64,000 nucleotides of DNA from Betaproteobacteria bacterium (GCA_004295105.1 SHNC01000215.1:1-64000); one strand, 5' to 3'; counted from the first letter of the stretch, positions 54,403-62,562 are shown. Program-made: numbers and translations. The notes: generated from the letters alone by a model not told the origin.

Positions 54403-55112
54403 TTGCCGCTCGCCTCGCGCACCACGGCCGGCAGATCGCCGGGCAGGCCGAGCGACAGCCAGCGCCCCGCATCGTGGTTGAGTGTGATGGTGCGGGCGCG
54501 CACCCTGGCGGGGTCGATGCCCGCCAGGGTGGCCCACTGCCGGATGCGCGCATCGTCCTGACGGCTGCCGACCATGTAGAGATCGAAGGCCGTGCCGGCT
54601 GCCTGCAACTGCTGCACGCGCTGCGCGCAAGGTGCGCAGTCGTCCTTGACGAAGACCGCCAGGCGCCCGGAGCCGGTGTTGCCGGCCGCCTGCTCCTTTG
54701 CGCCGGGCAAGCTCACGCGCGGCTGGCCGGGAAACAGGCGCTGCCATGCCTCGTCGTATGCCCGCTGGTAGGCAAGCGTCTTGCCGACGCGCCGGGCCTC
54801 GGCCTGCACCTGCAGCTCCGCGTAGCGCCTGCGCTCCTCTTCGCTGCGGGCCTCGATGCCCAGCGCCGTGAGCGGATCGAGCTGTGGCGAATGGACGCCG
54901 ATCGGCCCCTGCATCAGTTGCCGGTAACGCGTCCATTCCTCTGAGCGAAGCCCCCACTCCCGCGCCTGCCTCTCGTCGAGCGCGGCATCAGCGCCCGGCT
55001 GCACGTGGGTGGGCGCCATGCGGGAGTTCGTCACCGGGGCCGGCTGGGCGGATGCGCCGAAAGAGGTGGGCAGGACGACGGCGACGAGCAACGACCGCAG
55101 GATCATGGCCAC
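54387..55112 (-). CDS. ICE protein, PFL_4693 family (TIGR03759), thioredoxin-like
   Basis: A 241-residue exported protein with a short signal (LLVAVVLPTSFGASAQ), the family segment REWGLRSEEWTRYRQLMQGPIG and a C-terminal thioredoxin-like part with the pair CAPC in FVKDDCAPCAQRVQ (about 156-159). It may reduce or form disulfides in transfer proteins together with the DsbA-like protein of the element. Confidence 0.87.
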   Translation of the reverse strand: MAMILRSLLVAVVLPTSFGASAQPAPVTNSRMAPTHVQPGADAALDERQAREWGLRSEEWTRYRQLMQGPIGVHSPQLDPLTALGIEARSEEERRRYAELQVQAEARRVGKTLAYQRAYDEAWQRLFPGQPRVSLPGAKEQAAGNTGSGRLAVFVKDDCAPCAQRVQQLQAAGTAFDLYMVGSRQDDARIRQWATLAGIDPARVRARTITLNHDAGRWLSLGLPGDLPAVVREASGKWLRQ

Positions 55113-55115
55113 CGC

Positions 55116-55763
55116 CTACGGCACCGCAACGCGCTGCGTCTGGCCGTTCACCTGGAACACGCCCGCCTGTGCCTCGATGGACTGCAGTTTCCAGCCGCCC
55201 TCGACATCGCCCTCGCGCAGCAGCCGGGCGCCCACGAGCGAGGCCGCGGCGGTGGAGGTGATCGATAGAAGGCGCTCGCCTCCCCGCAGTTCCACGCCGA
55301 GCACCCGGAATGGCGGCTCCGGCACCTTGGGCTTCGTCGCAACCGGAGCGCGCGGACGAGCGGCGGGTGCCACCTGCCGGATCTTCTCCAGGCGGGCTTC
55401 GATTCGATTCACGCGCCCCTGCAGCGTCTGCAGGTCGTTGGCCAGGGCCCTCGCCTCCTCCGCTTCTTCGAGGCGCGTCATCCGTTCGTCCAGTGCCTGC
55501 CGCGCGGTGGCGAATTCGGTCTGGCTGATCGGCACCGGCCGGCGCTTGTCCGCATCGGCCTGTTGTTCAAGATCGGCGACGCGCAGTCCCAGCGCATTGG
55601 CCTGAGCATCCTGTGCGCTGCCCTGGATCTGCTCGGCGAGCCGCGACAGGCCGACGCTGTTGATGAGTGCCAAGGTACTGATGAGCAGCAGCCAGAAGGC
55701 GGCGGCGATCCTGAACCAGCGCGTGCGTGGAGTGCGCTCGGATAGCGCTTGGGGAAAGGTCAT
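55116..55763 (-). CDS. ICE-associated single-pass protein with coiled coil
   Basis: A 215-residue protein with a basic N terminus, one membrane segment (IAAAFWLLLISTLALINSVGL, about 19-40), a coiled coil (about 45-130) and a small beta-rich C terminus (FRVLGVELRGGERLLSI). The layout resembles PilP/PilN-like envelope proteins. I do not recognise a named family. It overlaps the PilL gene by four bases and is three bases from PFL_4693. Confidence 0.72.
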   Translation of the reverse strand: MTFPQALSERTPRTRWFRIAAAFWLLLISTLALINSVGLSRLAEQIQGSAQDAQANALGLRVADLEQQADADKRRPVPISQTEFATARQALDERMTRLEEAEEARALANDLQTLQGRVNRIEARLEKIRQVAPAARPRAPVATKPKVPEPPFRVLGVELRGGERLLSITSTAAASLVGARLLREGDVEGGWKLQSIEAQAGVFQVNGQTQRVAVP

Positions 55764-56323
55764 GGCTGCAGCTCCTCGGGCCGGTCGGCGTCCCGCACGA
55801 GCGTGGCGGTGCCGGGCGGGTTGGCGGAAAGGAGGGAGGGAGCACCGTGTCGGCTGAAGCAGACCTGGCGGCTCAAGTCATCGACCGACAGCTCCCAGGC
55901 GGGGCCGGCAAGGGTCAGCAAGGCATCGCGTAGCGTCATCGGGCCCAGGCGCAGGTGTGCGGCGGGCAGCGGCAGCGCGTAGAGCGTGGCGACCTCGGCC
56001 GCATCGCAGAGCCGGTAGCCGGAGCGCAGGAGCACATGGCGCATGGCATCGCCCACGCTGGCATCAAGCATGGGCGGGATGGAGGCCTCCACCGCCTGCT
56101 GCAAGAGATCACGCTGCGCGGGTTCCGGCACCAGCTCGACCAGGGTGTAGCGGCCGTAGCGCGCCACCGGAACGAAGCCCGGCGCCGGTTCCGAGGCGAT
56201 GGGCGTCGGTGCTGCCGTCGGCGCGGGCAAGGCGGTGGTCGTGGCGCAGCCGGCGGCCAAGACTGAGCTGGCTATCGCACCGTAGATGGCAAGATGGCTA
56301 CGGAAACGAGCGGACAGGCGCAT
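55760..56323 (-). CDS. pilL: PilL N-terminal-domain lipoprotein (TIGR03748)
   Basis: A 187-residue lipoprotein with lipobox SVLAAGCATT (Cys26). The conserved conjugation PilL region includes GRYTLVELVPEPAQRDLLQQ, VGDAMRHVLLRSGYRLC and LGPMTLRDALLTLAGPAW, the last like secretin N0-type domains. It is the first gene of this transfer operon. In other ICEs of the family, replication and maintenance genes (topoisomerase, ParB, SSB) lie beyond it; here a cation-related cluster follows instead. Confidence 0.88.
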   Translation of the reverse strand: MRLSARFRSHLAIYGAIASSVLAAGCATTTALPAPTAAPTPIASEPAPGFVPVARYGRYTLVELVPEPAQRDLLQQAVEASIPPMLDASVGDAMRHVLLRSGYRLCDAAEVATLYALPLPAAHLRLGPMTLRDALLTLAGPAWELSVDDLSRQVCFSRHGAPSLLSANPPGTATLVRDADRPEELQP

Positions 56324-56464
56324 GGTTCGGCTCCCCGGAACGTGGAGCCGTCACCATCGCTGCAATGACGAGCACTGGCAGCAAACAAAGGGGACTGGAC
56401 GCCGACCGATAAGTGGTGGTGGGTGAAGGACGCCCTGCGCTGGACCATGGGTGCTTGCCGTCAC

Positions 56465-57508
56465 TCAATGTGAATGTCGGTGGTGGATGTCCGGGAAGTG
56501 CGGGTGTTTGTGGGCCAGCACGTCGTGCCGATGCCAGTGCTCATGCGGCTCGTCGCCCGTCCCCGGGATCACGTGCTCGTGCTGGTGGTGCGCGTCGTGA
56601 ATGTGGCGGTGACTGTGTTCCATCGGCTCATGTACATGTTCATGCTCGTGGTGTTCGGTGAGGTGCAACCAGATGCCCCAAGCCATCAGCGCGGCAGCGA
56701 TCCAGAACGCCATCGAGGTCGCTTCGCCTAAAAGCATTATCGACACGGCCGCGCCAATGAAGGGCGCGGTCGAGAAGTAGGCACCGGTGCGCGCCGTGCC
56801 GAGGCCACGGAGTGCGAGCACGAAAAGCACCAGGCTTATGCCATAACCCACCAGCCCGACGGCCAGGGTGCCCAGCAGGATTGGGCCGGCGGGCAGACTC
56901 GCGCCCAGCGCGAGAGCCAACCCGAAGTTGACCGAGCCTGCCACGGCACCTTTCGCGCCCGCGACGAACAGCGCATCCGAGGCCGACACGCGCCGCGTCA
57001 GGTTGTTGTCGATGGCCCAGCACAGGCAGGCGACGACGATGGCGAGCGGCCCGAGCCAGTCACGCGTTCCTGCGTCACCGCCTGACGAGGACAACACCAA
57101 CCCGCCCGCGACGATTGCGAGCATGCCGAGCACGATGCGCCGGTCAGCGTTCTCCTTGAAGACGACCCAGGCAATCACGGCGGTGAGGACCGCTTCGAGG
57201 TTCAGCAGCAACGAGGCCGTCGAGCCGCTGGTGCGTGTCAGCCCAAACATCAGCGCGAGCGGGCCGAACACCCCGCCGAAGAAGATCGCCCCGAGCAGCC
57301 AGGGCCATTCACCTTTGGCCAGCCCGGAAGGCGTCCAGCCTCGATCCCGCACCAGCCGTACGGCGCCCAGCCCCAATCCGCTTCCAAGATAAAGGAGTCC
57401 CGCCAACAGCCACGGCGACATCTCGCCGACCAGCAATTTGGCGAAAGGGGTGCTCGCACCGAACAAGGCCGCCGCGAGCAGCGCGTGGATGACGTAGAGG
57501 TTGTTCAT
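56465..57508 (-). CDS. EamA/DMT-family transporter with histidine-rich tail
   Basis: A 347-residue membrane protein with about ten hydrophobic helices (two EamA repeats, residues 1-285) of the drug/metabolite transporter superfamily. The last 65 residues are exceptional: about 25 histidines mixed with Glu and Asp, as in metal-binding tails of zinc, nickel or cobalt transporters. The surrounding genes (CadR-like regulator, CzcI-like protein, CDF exporter) support a metal role, but the substrate is not known. The ATG at 57508 gives the full first helix. Confidence 0.82.
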   Translation of the reverse strand: MNNLYVIHALLAAALFGASTPFAKLLVGEMSPWLLAGLLYLGSGLGLGAVRLVRDRGWTPSGLAKGEWPWLLGAIFFGGVFGPLALMFGLTRTSGSTASLLLNLEAVLTAVIAWVVFKENADRRIVLGMLAIVAGGLVLSSSGGDAGTRDWLGPLAIVVACLCWAIDNNLTRRVSASDALFVAGAKGAVAGSVNFGLALALGASLPAGPILLGTLAVGLVGYGISLVLFVLALRGLGTARTGAYFSTAPFIGAAVSIMLLGEATSMAFWIAAALMAWGIWLHLTEHHEHEHVHEPMEHSHRHIHDAHHQHEHVIPGTGDEPHEHWHRHDVLAHKHPHFPDIHHRHSH

Positions 57509-57520
57509 GATCCCGCCTGA

Positions 57521-57552
57521 CCGGTGGCGCCGCGCCGGGGGCGCGGTCACCG
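57521..57552. terminator. Strong GC hairpin between transporter and remnant
   Basis: CCGGTG...CACCGG encloses CCGCGCC/GGCGCGG, giving an extended stem; a second stem built on GCCCCC/GGGGGC follows to about 57583. No T-run is present, so it may be an RNA processing or pausing structure rather than a true terminator. Confidence 0.35.
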
Positions 57553-57590
57553 GGAAAGCCCCCGCCCACTGCGGAGTGGGGGCATCGCAC

Positions 57591-57764
57591 TTACAGTACG
57601 CGTTCGATCTTCGCGCAATCGCCCTCGGTCTTGAGCGTGACGGTCACGTCGCTCCCGGTGCGGTTGCGCCAGAACCAGCCGTGCTTGCCGTCGAACGCCG
57701 CGACGGGCTCGCCGTTGTCGCTGGGCTGGTCACGTCTCTTGCCGTAGCCATGGTAGAAGCTTTC
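57591..57764 (-). pseudogene. C-terminal remnant of a transmembrane anchor-type protein
   Basis: About 57 codons are open to the stop at 57591 and read FYHGYGKRRDQP, GEPVAAFDGKHGWFWRNRT and VTVTLKTEGDCAKIERVL. The motif set is that of the C-terminal domain of small transmembrane anchor proteins that accompany cation efflux genes. A stop codon lies just upstream (57767-57765) and no start or membrane segment is in frame, so it is a truncated piece. Confidence 0.6.
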
Positions 57765-57834
57765 TCAAGTGACTGCTTCTGGCCAGACTCAGAGTCCGTT
57801 TCGGCAACCTCGGACAGAAGCAACAACCATCCCC

Positions 57835-58173
57835 TCAGGGAGAGGAAGCCGGTTGCAGCGCAATGATCGCCATGCCGACAAGCGCGACGCCGGCGCCCGC
57901 GATATCCCAGCGGGTCAGTGCAATGCCATCCACGACGCGAAGCCACACCAAAGCGACCGCGATGTACATTCCGCCGTACGCAGCATAGGTTCGCCCGGCC
58001 GCCGTCGGGTGCAACGTCAGCAGCCAGGCAAAGGCGGCCAGCGACAGCGCTGCAGGCAAGAGCAGCCAGGCACTCCGGCCCTGCTTCAACACGAGCCAGG
58101 GCAGATAGCAGCCGACGATCTCGGCCACGGCCGTCAAGGCGAACAGGCCGGCGAGCTTGAGCAATCCGATCAC
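57835..58173 (-). CDS. YnfA family inner-membrane protein
   Basis: A 112-residue protein with four membrane helices and the family hallmarks [32 protein letters not shown]. YnfA/UPF0060 proteins are related to small multidrug resistance transporters. It overlaps the end of the DsbB-like gene by four bases and so shares its transcript in the metal cluster. Confidence 0.93.
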   Translation of the reverse strand: MIGLLKLAGLFALTAVAEIVGCYLPWLVLKQGRSAWLLLPAALSLAAFAWLLTLHPTAAGRTYAAYGGMYIAVALVWLRVVDGIALTRWDIAGAGVALVGMAIIALQPASSP

Positions 58174-58562
58174 GGCTGCACTTTCCCCACTTCCTCCGCC
58201 ACCAGGCGTGCCAGCTGCTCAGGGCCGAAGCTGACCAGAGCCTGCTGGCTGCACGATGGGCCGGTGCCGCAGGGCACCCACCACTGCGGCACCCAGTCGG
58301 CGATCAGCGCGCTGTGATAGGCCGCCAGGGCGAGGCCAGCGAGCGCGAACGGCATCTCGTCCACCGCGCCGCGCCGGTCCTCGGTGAACACGGCCATGCC
58401 TTGGATGAGGGCGAGTGGAAACATGACGATGCGCTGGTACCAGCACAGTACGCAGGGCGTCATGCCCATCACTTCGCTGATGAAGAGCGCGCCCAATGTG
58501 GATGTCAGGGCCACGGCCCAGGCGGCCATCAGCCACCACCATTGTGTTCGTTTGTCGTGCAT
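58170..58562 (-). CDS. Disulfide bond formation protein B (DsbB/BdbC type)
   Basis: A 130-residue four-helix membrane protein with cysteine pairs C37-V-L-C40 at the start of the second helix and C98...C104 in PCGTGPSCS, which reoxidise a periplasmic DsbA-type partner and pass electrons to quinone. The short second pair spacing is like BdbC. The ATG at 58562 precedes the first helix directly; an in-frame ATG further upstream would add an unlikely N-terminal extension. Its partner could be the DsbA-like protein of the ICE. Confidence 0.88.
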   Translation of the reverse strand: MHDKRTQWWWLMAAWAVALTSTLGALFISEVMGMTPCVLCWYQRIVMFPLALIQGMAVFTEDRRGAVDEMPFALAGLALAAYHSALIADWVPQWWVPCGTGPSCSQQALVSFGPEQLARLVAEEVGKVQP

Positions 58563-58703
58563 CGAGTCGGTCTCGAGGGTTGCATCCCGGGCTGCGGGGT
58601 GTGCGGCGTCCACAGACATGCAGAGAAGGCCGCAATGGAGCACGCCGCCGCGACATTGCGGTGCGTGCTCGACGGAGGGGGAAGAACAGGGGCGGGCTGC
58701 CGC

Positions 58704-59042
58704 TCAGGCAGCGCGGCGCCACTTGGGGCGTTCGGGCTCGGTCACCGGTGCCGACGCGGGGAAGTCCTGCGCGGAGTCGACCAGGACATGGCCCGGTCCT
58801 GTCGGCGGCAGACGGCCTGCACCCAGCAGCACTGCGCTCGCCAAGATCTGGCAGAAACCGCAGTCGGCGTGAAGCTTGCTTTCCTTCCCTATATCGCCTT
58901 CATCCATTTGGCAGGTATGCGGATGGTGGTAGCCATGGCTGGTCGCGACTGCAGCCGATTGCAGGGAATACGCCTCCATGCCCGCCGAAGCGAACTGGAG
59001 CGGCACGAGCAGCAGGAGCAGGATGGCAAACCAACGACGCAT
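58704..59042 (-). CDS. CzcI-like periplasmic protein
   Basis: A 112-residue exported protein with a short signal (MRRWFAILLLLLVPLQFASA) and His/Cys-rich mature part (SHGYHHPHTCQMDEG, LHADCGFCQILASA). The N terminus is like that of CzcI proteins found in front of cobalt-zinc-cadmium efflux genes, where they modulate induction. The rest is divergent. It lies between the MerR-type regulator and dsbB on the same strand. Confidence 0.65.
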   Translation of the reverse strand: MRRWFAILLLLLVPLQFASAGMEAYSLQSAAVATSHGYHHPHTCQMDEGDIGKESKLHADCGFCQILASAVLLGAGRLPPTGPGHVLVDSAQDFPASAPVTEPERPKWRRAA

Positions 59043-59152
59043 GGGCGGCGATTCTAACCTCAGCCGGGTGACTTACGCCCCATGTTGCGGCCGCGAACGA
59101 GGCCTGCACGCGGGTACCCCGCATCGTGGCAGGACCGGTATGGACCCGCACA

Positions 59153-59587
59153 TCACTGTCGACGCTCGTCGTGGCACACACAGGCATCGCCCAGCGTCGG
59201 TGCTTCGAGTTCATGCAGGATGCCGCATTGCGCCGCACGATCCGGGGCATCGCACTGGCTGCGCAGCACAACGAGTTGCTGCTCGAGCGTGCGCAGGCTG
59301 TCGAGGCGCGCGCGGATACGGGCGAGTTGGGTGTCGATGAGCGTGTTCACCTCGGCGCACTCGGCAGACGGATCGTCCACGAAGCGCAGCAGCCGCGTGA
59401 TGTCGGCCAGGGCAATGTCCAACGTCCGGCAGTGACGAATGAAGGCCAGGCGCTCGAGATGCATGCCCGCGTAGGCCCGATAGCCGTTGTCGCTGCGGGC
59501 AGGCGCGGGCAGCAGCCCGATCCGCTCGTAGTAGCGGATGGTCTCGACCTCGACATGGGCAGCCTTGGCCAATTCACCGATCTTCAT
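59153..59587 (-). CDS. cadR: MerR-family Cd(II)/Pb(II)-type regulator (CadR/PbrR-like)
   Basis: A 144-residue MerR activator with winged HTH (MKIGELAKAAHVEVETIRYYERIGLLP), a coiled coil and metal-binding cysteines at 77, 112 and 121, matching the spacing of CadR/PbrR sensors; two more cysteines (136 and 138) lie at the end. It is divergent from a CDF exporter gene; the intergenic region holds the 19-bp spaced promoter typical for MerR control. The start at 59587 begins exactly with the conserved MKIGELAK. Confidence 0.9.
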   Translation of the reverse strand: MKIGELAKAAHVEVETIRYYERIGLLPAPARSDNGYRAYAGMHLERLAFIRHCRTLDIALADITRLLRFVDDPSAECAEVNTLIDTQLARIRARLDSLRTLEQQLVVLRSQCDAPDRAAQCGILHELEAPTLGDACVCHDERRQ

Positions 59588-59629
59588 CGCCTGCTTCTCC
59601 TCATTGCGACCTGTCACGAGCTTAGTCGC

Positions 59630-59660
59630 TTGACCCTGTAGCGGCTACAGGGTGTGTCAT
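59630..59660 (+). promoter_or_regulatory. MerR-type promoter/operator for the CDF gene
   Basis: TTGACC (-35) and TGTCAT (-10) are 19 bases apart. Within the spacer lies a perfect nine-base inverted repeat ACCCTGTAG-CGG-CTACAGGGT (59633-59653), as in promoters twisted open by MerR-family activators. It points to the cation exporter gene at 59699. Confidence 0.85.
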
Positions 59661-59698
59661 GCACACCTGTCCCATTTTCCCACCAACAGGAGAACGCC

Positions 59699-60328
59699 AT
59701 GTCCGGCTGTTGTTCCCATTCCGCCTGCGATGCCAGCGCGGCGAGCCCACGTTTTCGCCAGGCATTGTGGATCGCGTTGATCATCAACGCGGCGATGTTC
59801 CTGGTCGAGTTCGTCGCCGGCCTCGCTGCCGGCTCGGTCGCCCTGTGGGCCGACGCCCTCGATTTCGCCGGCGACGCCGCCAACTACACGCTGTCGCTGA
59901 CCGTGCTGTCGTGGGGGTTGATGTGGCGGGCGCGCGCGGCCCTGCTCAAGGGCGTGGCGATGGCGCTGTTCGGCACCGTCGTGATGGCGCGCGCCCTGTG
60001 GGCCTTCCAGCACGGGATTACGCCGGAGCCGCTGACCATGGGGGCGGTCGGGGTACTCGCGCTGGCCGCCAATGCGGGGGTGGCGTTGATGCTCTATCGC
60101 TTCCGCACGGGTGACGCGAACATGCGTTCGGTGTGGCTATGCAGCCGCAACGACGCGATCGGCAATCTCGCGGTCATCCTCGCGGCGGCAGGCGTCTTCG
60201 GTACCGGCAGCGCCTTGCCGGACCTCATGGTCGCACTGGTCATGTCGGGGCTCGCGCTGTGGTCGGGACTGGTCATCATCGTCCACGCCCGACGCGACAT
60301 GGCCGACGCAGGAAAGGCTCATCCTTAA
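59699..60328 (+). CDS. Cation diffusion facilitator-type metal exporter
   Basis: A 209-residue membrane protein with six hydrophobic helices and no C-terminal cytoplasmic domain. Metal-site helices are LWADALDFAGDAANY (in place of the usual HxxxD) and LCSRNDAIGNLAVI. The N terminus starts SGCCSHSACD, a likely metal-binding stretch. It is controlled by the adjacent CadR-like regulator, so Cd, Pb or Zn export is likely. The ATG at 59699 has AGGAGAA upstream; an earlier ATG at 59654 would overlap the promoter. Confidence 0.87.
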   Translation: MSGCCSHSACDASAASPRFRQALWIALIINAAMFLVEFVAGLAAGSVALWADALDFAGDAANYTLSLTVLSWGLMWRARAALLKGVAMALFGTVVMARALWAFQHGITPEPLTMGAVGVLALAANAGVALMLYRFRTGDANMRSVWLCSRNDAIGNLAVILAAAGVFGTGSALPDLMVALVMSGLALWSGLVIIVHARRDMADAGKAHP

Positions 60329-60350
60329 GACCAAGGGCACCACTTGCAAA

Positions 60351-60380
60351 CATACGCACGCTTGTTAGAGTGTGCGTATG
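60351..60380 (+). promoter_or_regulatory. Inverted repeat over the start of the ArsR-rhodanese gene
   Basis: CATACGCAC at 60351-60359 and GTGCGTATG at 60372-60380 form a perfect nine-base inverted repeat with a 12-base spacer; the second arm contains the start ATG itself. This is a good candidate autoregulatory operator for the ArsR-type domain encoded next. Confidence 0.65.
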
Positions 60381-61037
60381 AAGTCCAACGTTACCAAGTC
60401 CTCCCTGTACGAACTCGTCGCCCGCATCGGCAAGGCGCTATCGAGCCCGAAGCGACTCGAGCTGATCGAACTGCTCGCCCAGGGCGAGAAGACGGTGGAG
60501 ACGCTGGCGCAGCAGGCGCGCATCGACATGCGTCTGGCCAGCGCCCATCTCAAGGCGCTGCGCGAGGCACGCCTGGTCGAGAACCGCCGCGAGGGCAAGT
60601 TCATCCATTACCGGCTCAGCGGGCAGGACGTCGCCGAGTTGTGGCTCAACGTCCGCGACGTCGCCGAGGCGCATCTGCTCGAACTGCGCCTGGCGCTCGA
60701 TCAGATGAGCGCCGCCCCCGACCTGCTCAGCGCGGAGAGTCGCGAGTCCCTTCTCGCCAAGGCGCGCAGCGGTGACATCGTCGTCATCGACGTGCGCCCC
60801 GAAGCCGAATACGCGGCTGGCCACCTGCCGTTCGCGCGCTCGATGCCGCTCGGCGAACTGGAAAAGCGCCTGGCTGAACTGCCGGCCGGAAGGGAGGTGG
60901 TCGCCTACTGTCGCGGCCCCTTCTGCCTCATGTCCGACGAGGCGGTCGAACTGCTGCGCAAGCGCGGCTTCAGCGCGCACAAGATCACTGACGGCGTCAC
61001 CGAATGGCAGGCAGGCGGGCTCCCGGTTGAACGCTGA
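60378..61037 (+). CDS. ArsR-type regulator fused to rhodanese domain
   Basis: A 219-residue protein. Residues about 10-95 are an ArsR winged helix (LSSPKRLELIELLAQGEKTVETLAQQ, HLKALREARLVENRREGKFIHYRL). Residues about 125-219 are a rhodanese domain with the loop YCRGPFC (C178, C183). The fusion suggests sensing of reactive or reduced sulfur through a persulfide. It is followed by two genes for small proteins including a DsrE-type sulfur carrier, which it probably controls. Confidence 0.9.
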   Translation: MKSNVTKSSLYELVARIGKALSSPKRLELIELLAQGEKTVETLAQQARIDMRLASAHLKALREARLVENRREGKFIHYRLSGQDVAELWLNVRDVAEAHLLELRLALDQMSAAPDLLSAESRESLLAKARSGDIVVIDVRPEAEYAAGHLPFARSMPLGELEKRLAELPAGREVVAYCRGPFCLMSDEAVELLRKRGFSAHKITDGVTEWQAGGLPVER

Positions 61038-61085
61038 TCCATCAAGCCGCCACCACAACAAACGACACAAGCGAGGAGATATCGC

Positions 61086-61526
61086 ATGAAAGGCGTCACT
61101 CTTACCCTGCCGGGCGACGTGTTCAGCAAGTCGGCGGTCACGACCGACGTATCGATGGCGGTGCCCGGCGCACAGACCACGGCCGGCCAGCGGGTGTTGA
61201 CCTTCATCGCCAAGGATCCGTCCGGGCAGCGCTGCAACGGCAACCTGCAGGTAGCGGCCGAAGTCGCCGACACCTTTCGCTTACCGATCCAGCTTCTGCC
61301 CTCGAGCCAGGCGAAAGGCCTTCCCGCTCCGGCCGTGTTCTACGGCAACCAGTTGATCGTCGCCGACGGCAGGGAGGACAACGGCGCGGCCAGCTACCAG
61401 ATTGTCGCCGACGTGCTCGATCTCGGGGGCGTGGCCGGGCAGGACAAGTCCGGCCTGCTGTTCCAGGACACCGTGCGCCGCGACTTCGACGCGCTGAAGG
61501 CCACCATCAAGTCTGGCGGCAAGTAA
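61086..61526 (+). CDS. Unrecognised small protein linked to DsrE
   Basis: A 146-residue protein without membrane segments or signal peptide. I do not recognise the family. Notable stretches are AKDPSGQRCNGNLQVAAEVAD, with its only cysteine, and LPAPAVFYGNQLIVADGRED, which recalls thioredoxin-like folds where a proline precedes a beta strand. It lies between the ArsR-rhodanese gene and a DsrE-type gene on the same strand with short gaps, so a role in sulfur or thiol handling is inferred. Confidence 0.7.
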   Translation: MKGVTLTLPGDVFSKSAVTTDVSMAVPGAQTTAGQRVLTFIAKDPSGQRCNGNLQVAAEVADTFRLPIQLLPSSQAKGLPAPAVFYGNQLIVADGREDNGAASYQIVADVLDLGGVAGQDKSGLLFQDTVRRDFDALKATIKSGGK

Positions 61527-61552
61527 TCCCTGTCACGAACCAGGACTGGATC

Positions 61553-61894
61553 ATGAACACACTTTTCATCCTCAACGACGGCCCCTACGGCACCGAGCGC
61601 AGCTACAACGGCCTGCGCCTGGCGCGTGCGCTGGGCAAGCTCGAAGGCGAAACGGTACGCGTCTTCCTGATGGGGGATGCGGTGGCCTGCGCCAAGGCCG
61701 GGCAGAAGGTGCCCGAGGGCTACTACAACGCCGGCGACATGGTACGCATGGTCGGTGGCGAGGTGGCGCTGTGCGGCACCTGCATGGACGCGCGCGGCAT
61801 CGGCGACGGCGAGTTGGTCGAGAACGCCCGCCGCAGCACGCTGAAGGAGCTGGTGGAATGGACCGCCGCCGCCGACAAGGTGCTTGTGTTCTGA
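61553..61894 (+). CDS. DsrE-family sulfur relay protein
   Basis: A 113-residue DsrE/YchN-like protein: MNTLFILNDGPYGTERSYNGLRLA at the start and VALCGTCMDARGI (cysteines about 75 and 78) near the C-terminal third, where DsrE proteins carry persulfide-transferring cysteines. It ends the operon led by the ArsR-rhodanese fusion. A short stem (AAGCCC/GGGCTT, 61933-61956) lies downstream. Confidence 0.87.
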   Translation: MNTLFILNDGPYGTERSYNGLRLARALGKLEGETVRVFLMGDAVACAKAGQKVPEGYYNAGDMVRMVGGEVALCGTCMDARGIGDGELVENARRSTLKELVEWTAAADKVLVF

Positions 61895-61958
61895 TGGAGC
61901 GTTCACGCACTGGGCCTCGAGGGCAAGGCTGCAAGCCCGCTCAAGCGTTGGGGCTTTC

Positions 61959-62195
61959 ATGAAGGGGCGCGAAAGCAGCATGCCCGACGAGGCCTAATGG
62001 GCCTCGTTCTTTGACCCTCACGCCGTGCTGGATCGACTGCTGGTGCCGCAGGACAGCACCCACGGCGTGCTCGAGTTCGGCTGCGGTTACGGCTACGGCA
62101 CCTTCACCTTGCCGGCAGCAAGCCGCACGCGTGGACGGGTAACGGCGCTAGACATCGAACCGAGCATGGTCAGCCTCGTCGCGCAGCGGGCCAAG
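61959..62195 (+). pseudogene. Broken SAM methyltransferase gene
   Basis: Reading from ATG 61959, the frame gives MKGRESSMPDEA, then TAA (61995-61997), then WASFFDPHAVLDRLL, GVLEFGCGYGYGTFTLPAA and VTALDIEPSMVSLVAQRAK. The SAM motif LEFGCGYGYG identifies a class I methyltransferase. The stop sits where a Tyr codon (TAC/TAT) is expected, a one-base nonsense change, and the gene is cut off at 62195 by a transposon end. Confidence 0.8.
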
Positions 62196-62220
62196 TGTCG
62201 TTTTCAGAAGGCAACTGCAC
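62196..62220 (+). repeat. Tn402/Tn5053-type 25-bp terminal inverted repeat
   Basis: A 25-bp sequence beginning TGTCGTTTTCAGAAG and ending CTGCAC, matching the class 1 integron/Tn5053 terminal repeat with a few differences. A second TniA-like repeat (GTCAGAAGCGGACTGCAC) follows eleven bases in from the 25-bp end, as in Tn402-type ends. It truncates the methyltransferase gene. No tni transposition genes are seen to its right, so this is an isolated end. Confidence 0.75.
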
Positions 62221-62560
62221 GAAAGTCAGAAGCGGACTGCACCGCAATCGACGTGAGTTTTGGGATTGGGTGGCGTGACGCGGGGATACCAAACAGTCGA
62301 TGGCCGTTTCCGACCCTGACCTGCCTGATGTTATTTGCAAGGCCGAAGTCGGCTTTCTGATCTTCACGCTGCCAGTCGTTTCTTCAGGCTGACCGCCTCT
62401 TCCTCGGCCTGAACAATCCTCCAGGTCGGGACGACTTTTTCCGAACGGGATGACCGCTCATCCGCTTCACGGACTCACGGACCCGTTTCTGCCCTTCGTT
62501 GCTGACAGGATTCAACGGCAGGTAGTGGAGCAGGTCGGTCGGCGAATGGACCCAGTTTTC
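62221..62560. other. Unassigned stretch right of the transposon end
   Basis: About 340 bases. An 85-codon frame on the minus strand (62384-62641) has no family I recognise and overlaps the transporter remnant. No transposase or integron gene is evident. Confidence 0.4.
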
Positions 62561-62562
62561 AC

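Noticed and set aside
56410..56430. GGGTGAAGG as a possible second att copy after PilL
   Set aside because: Only nine bases match the complement of the 18-bp tRNA end and the flanks differ, so it is likely coincidental.
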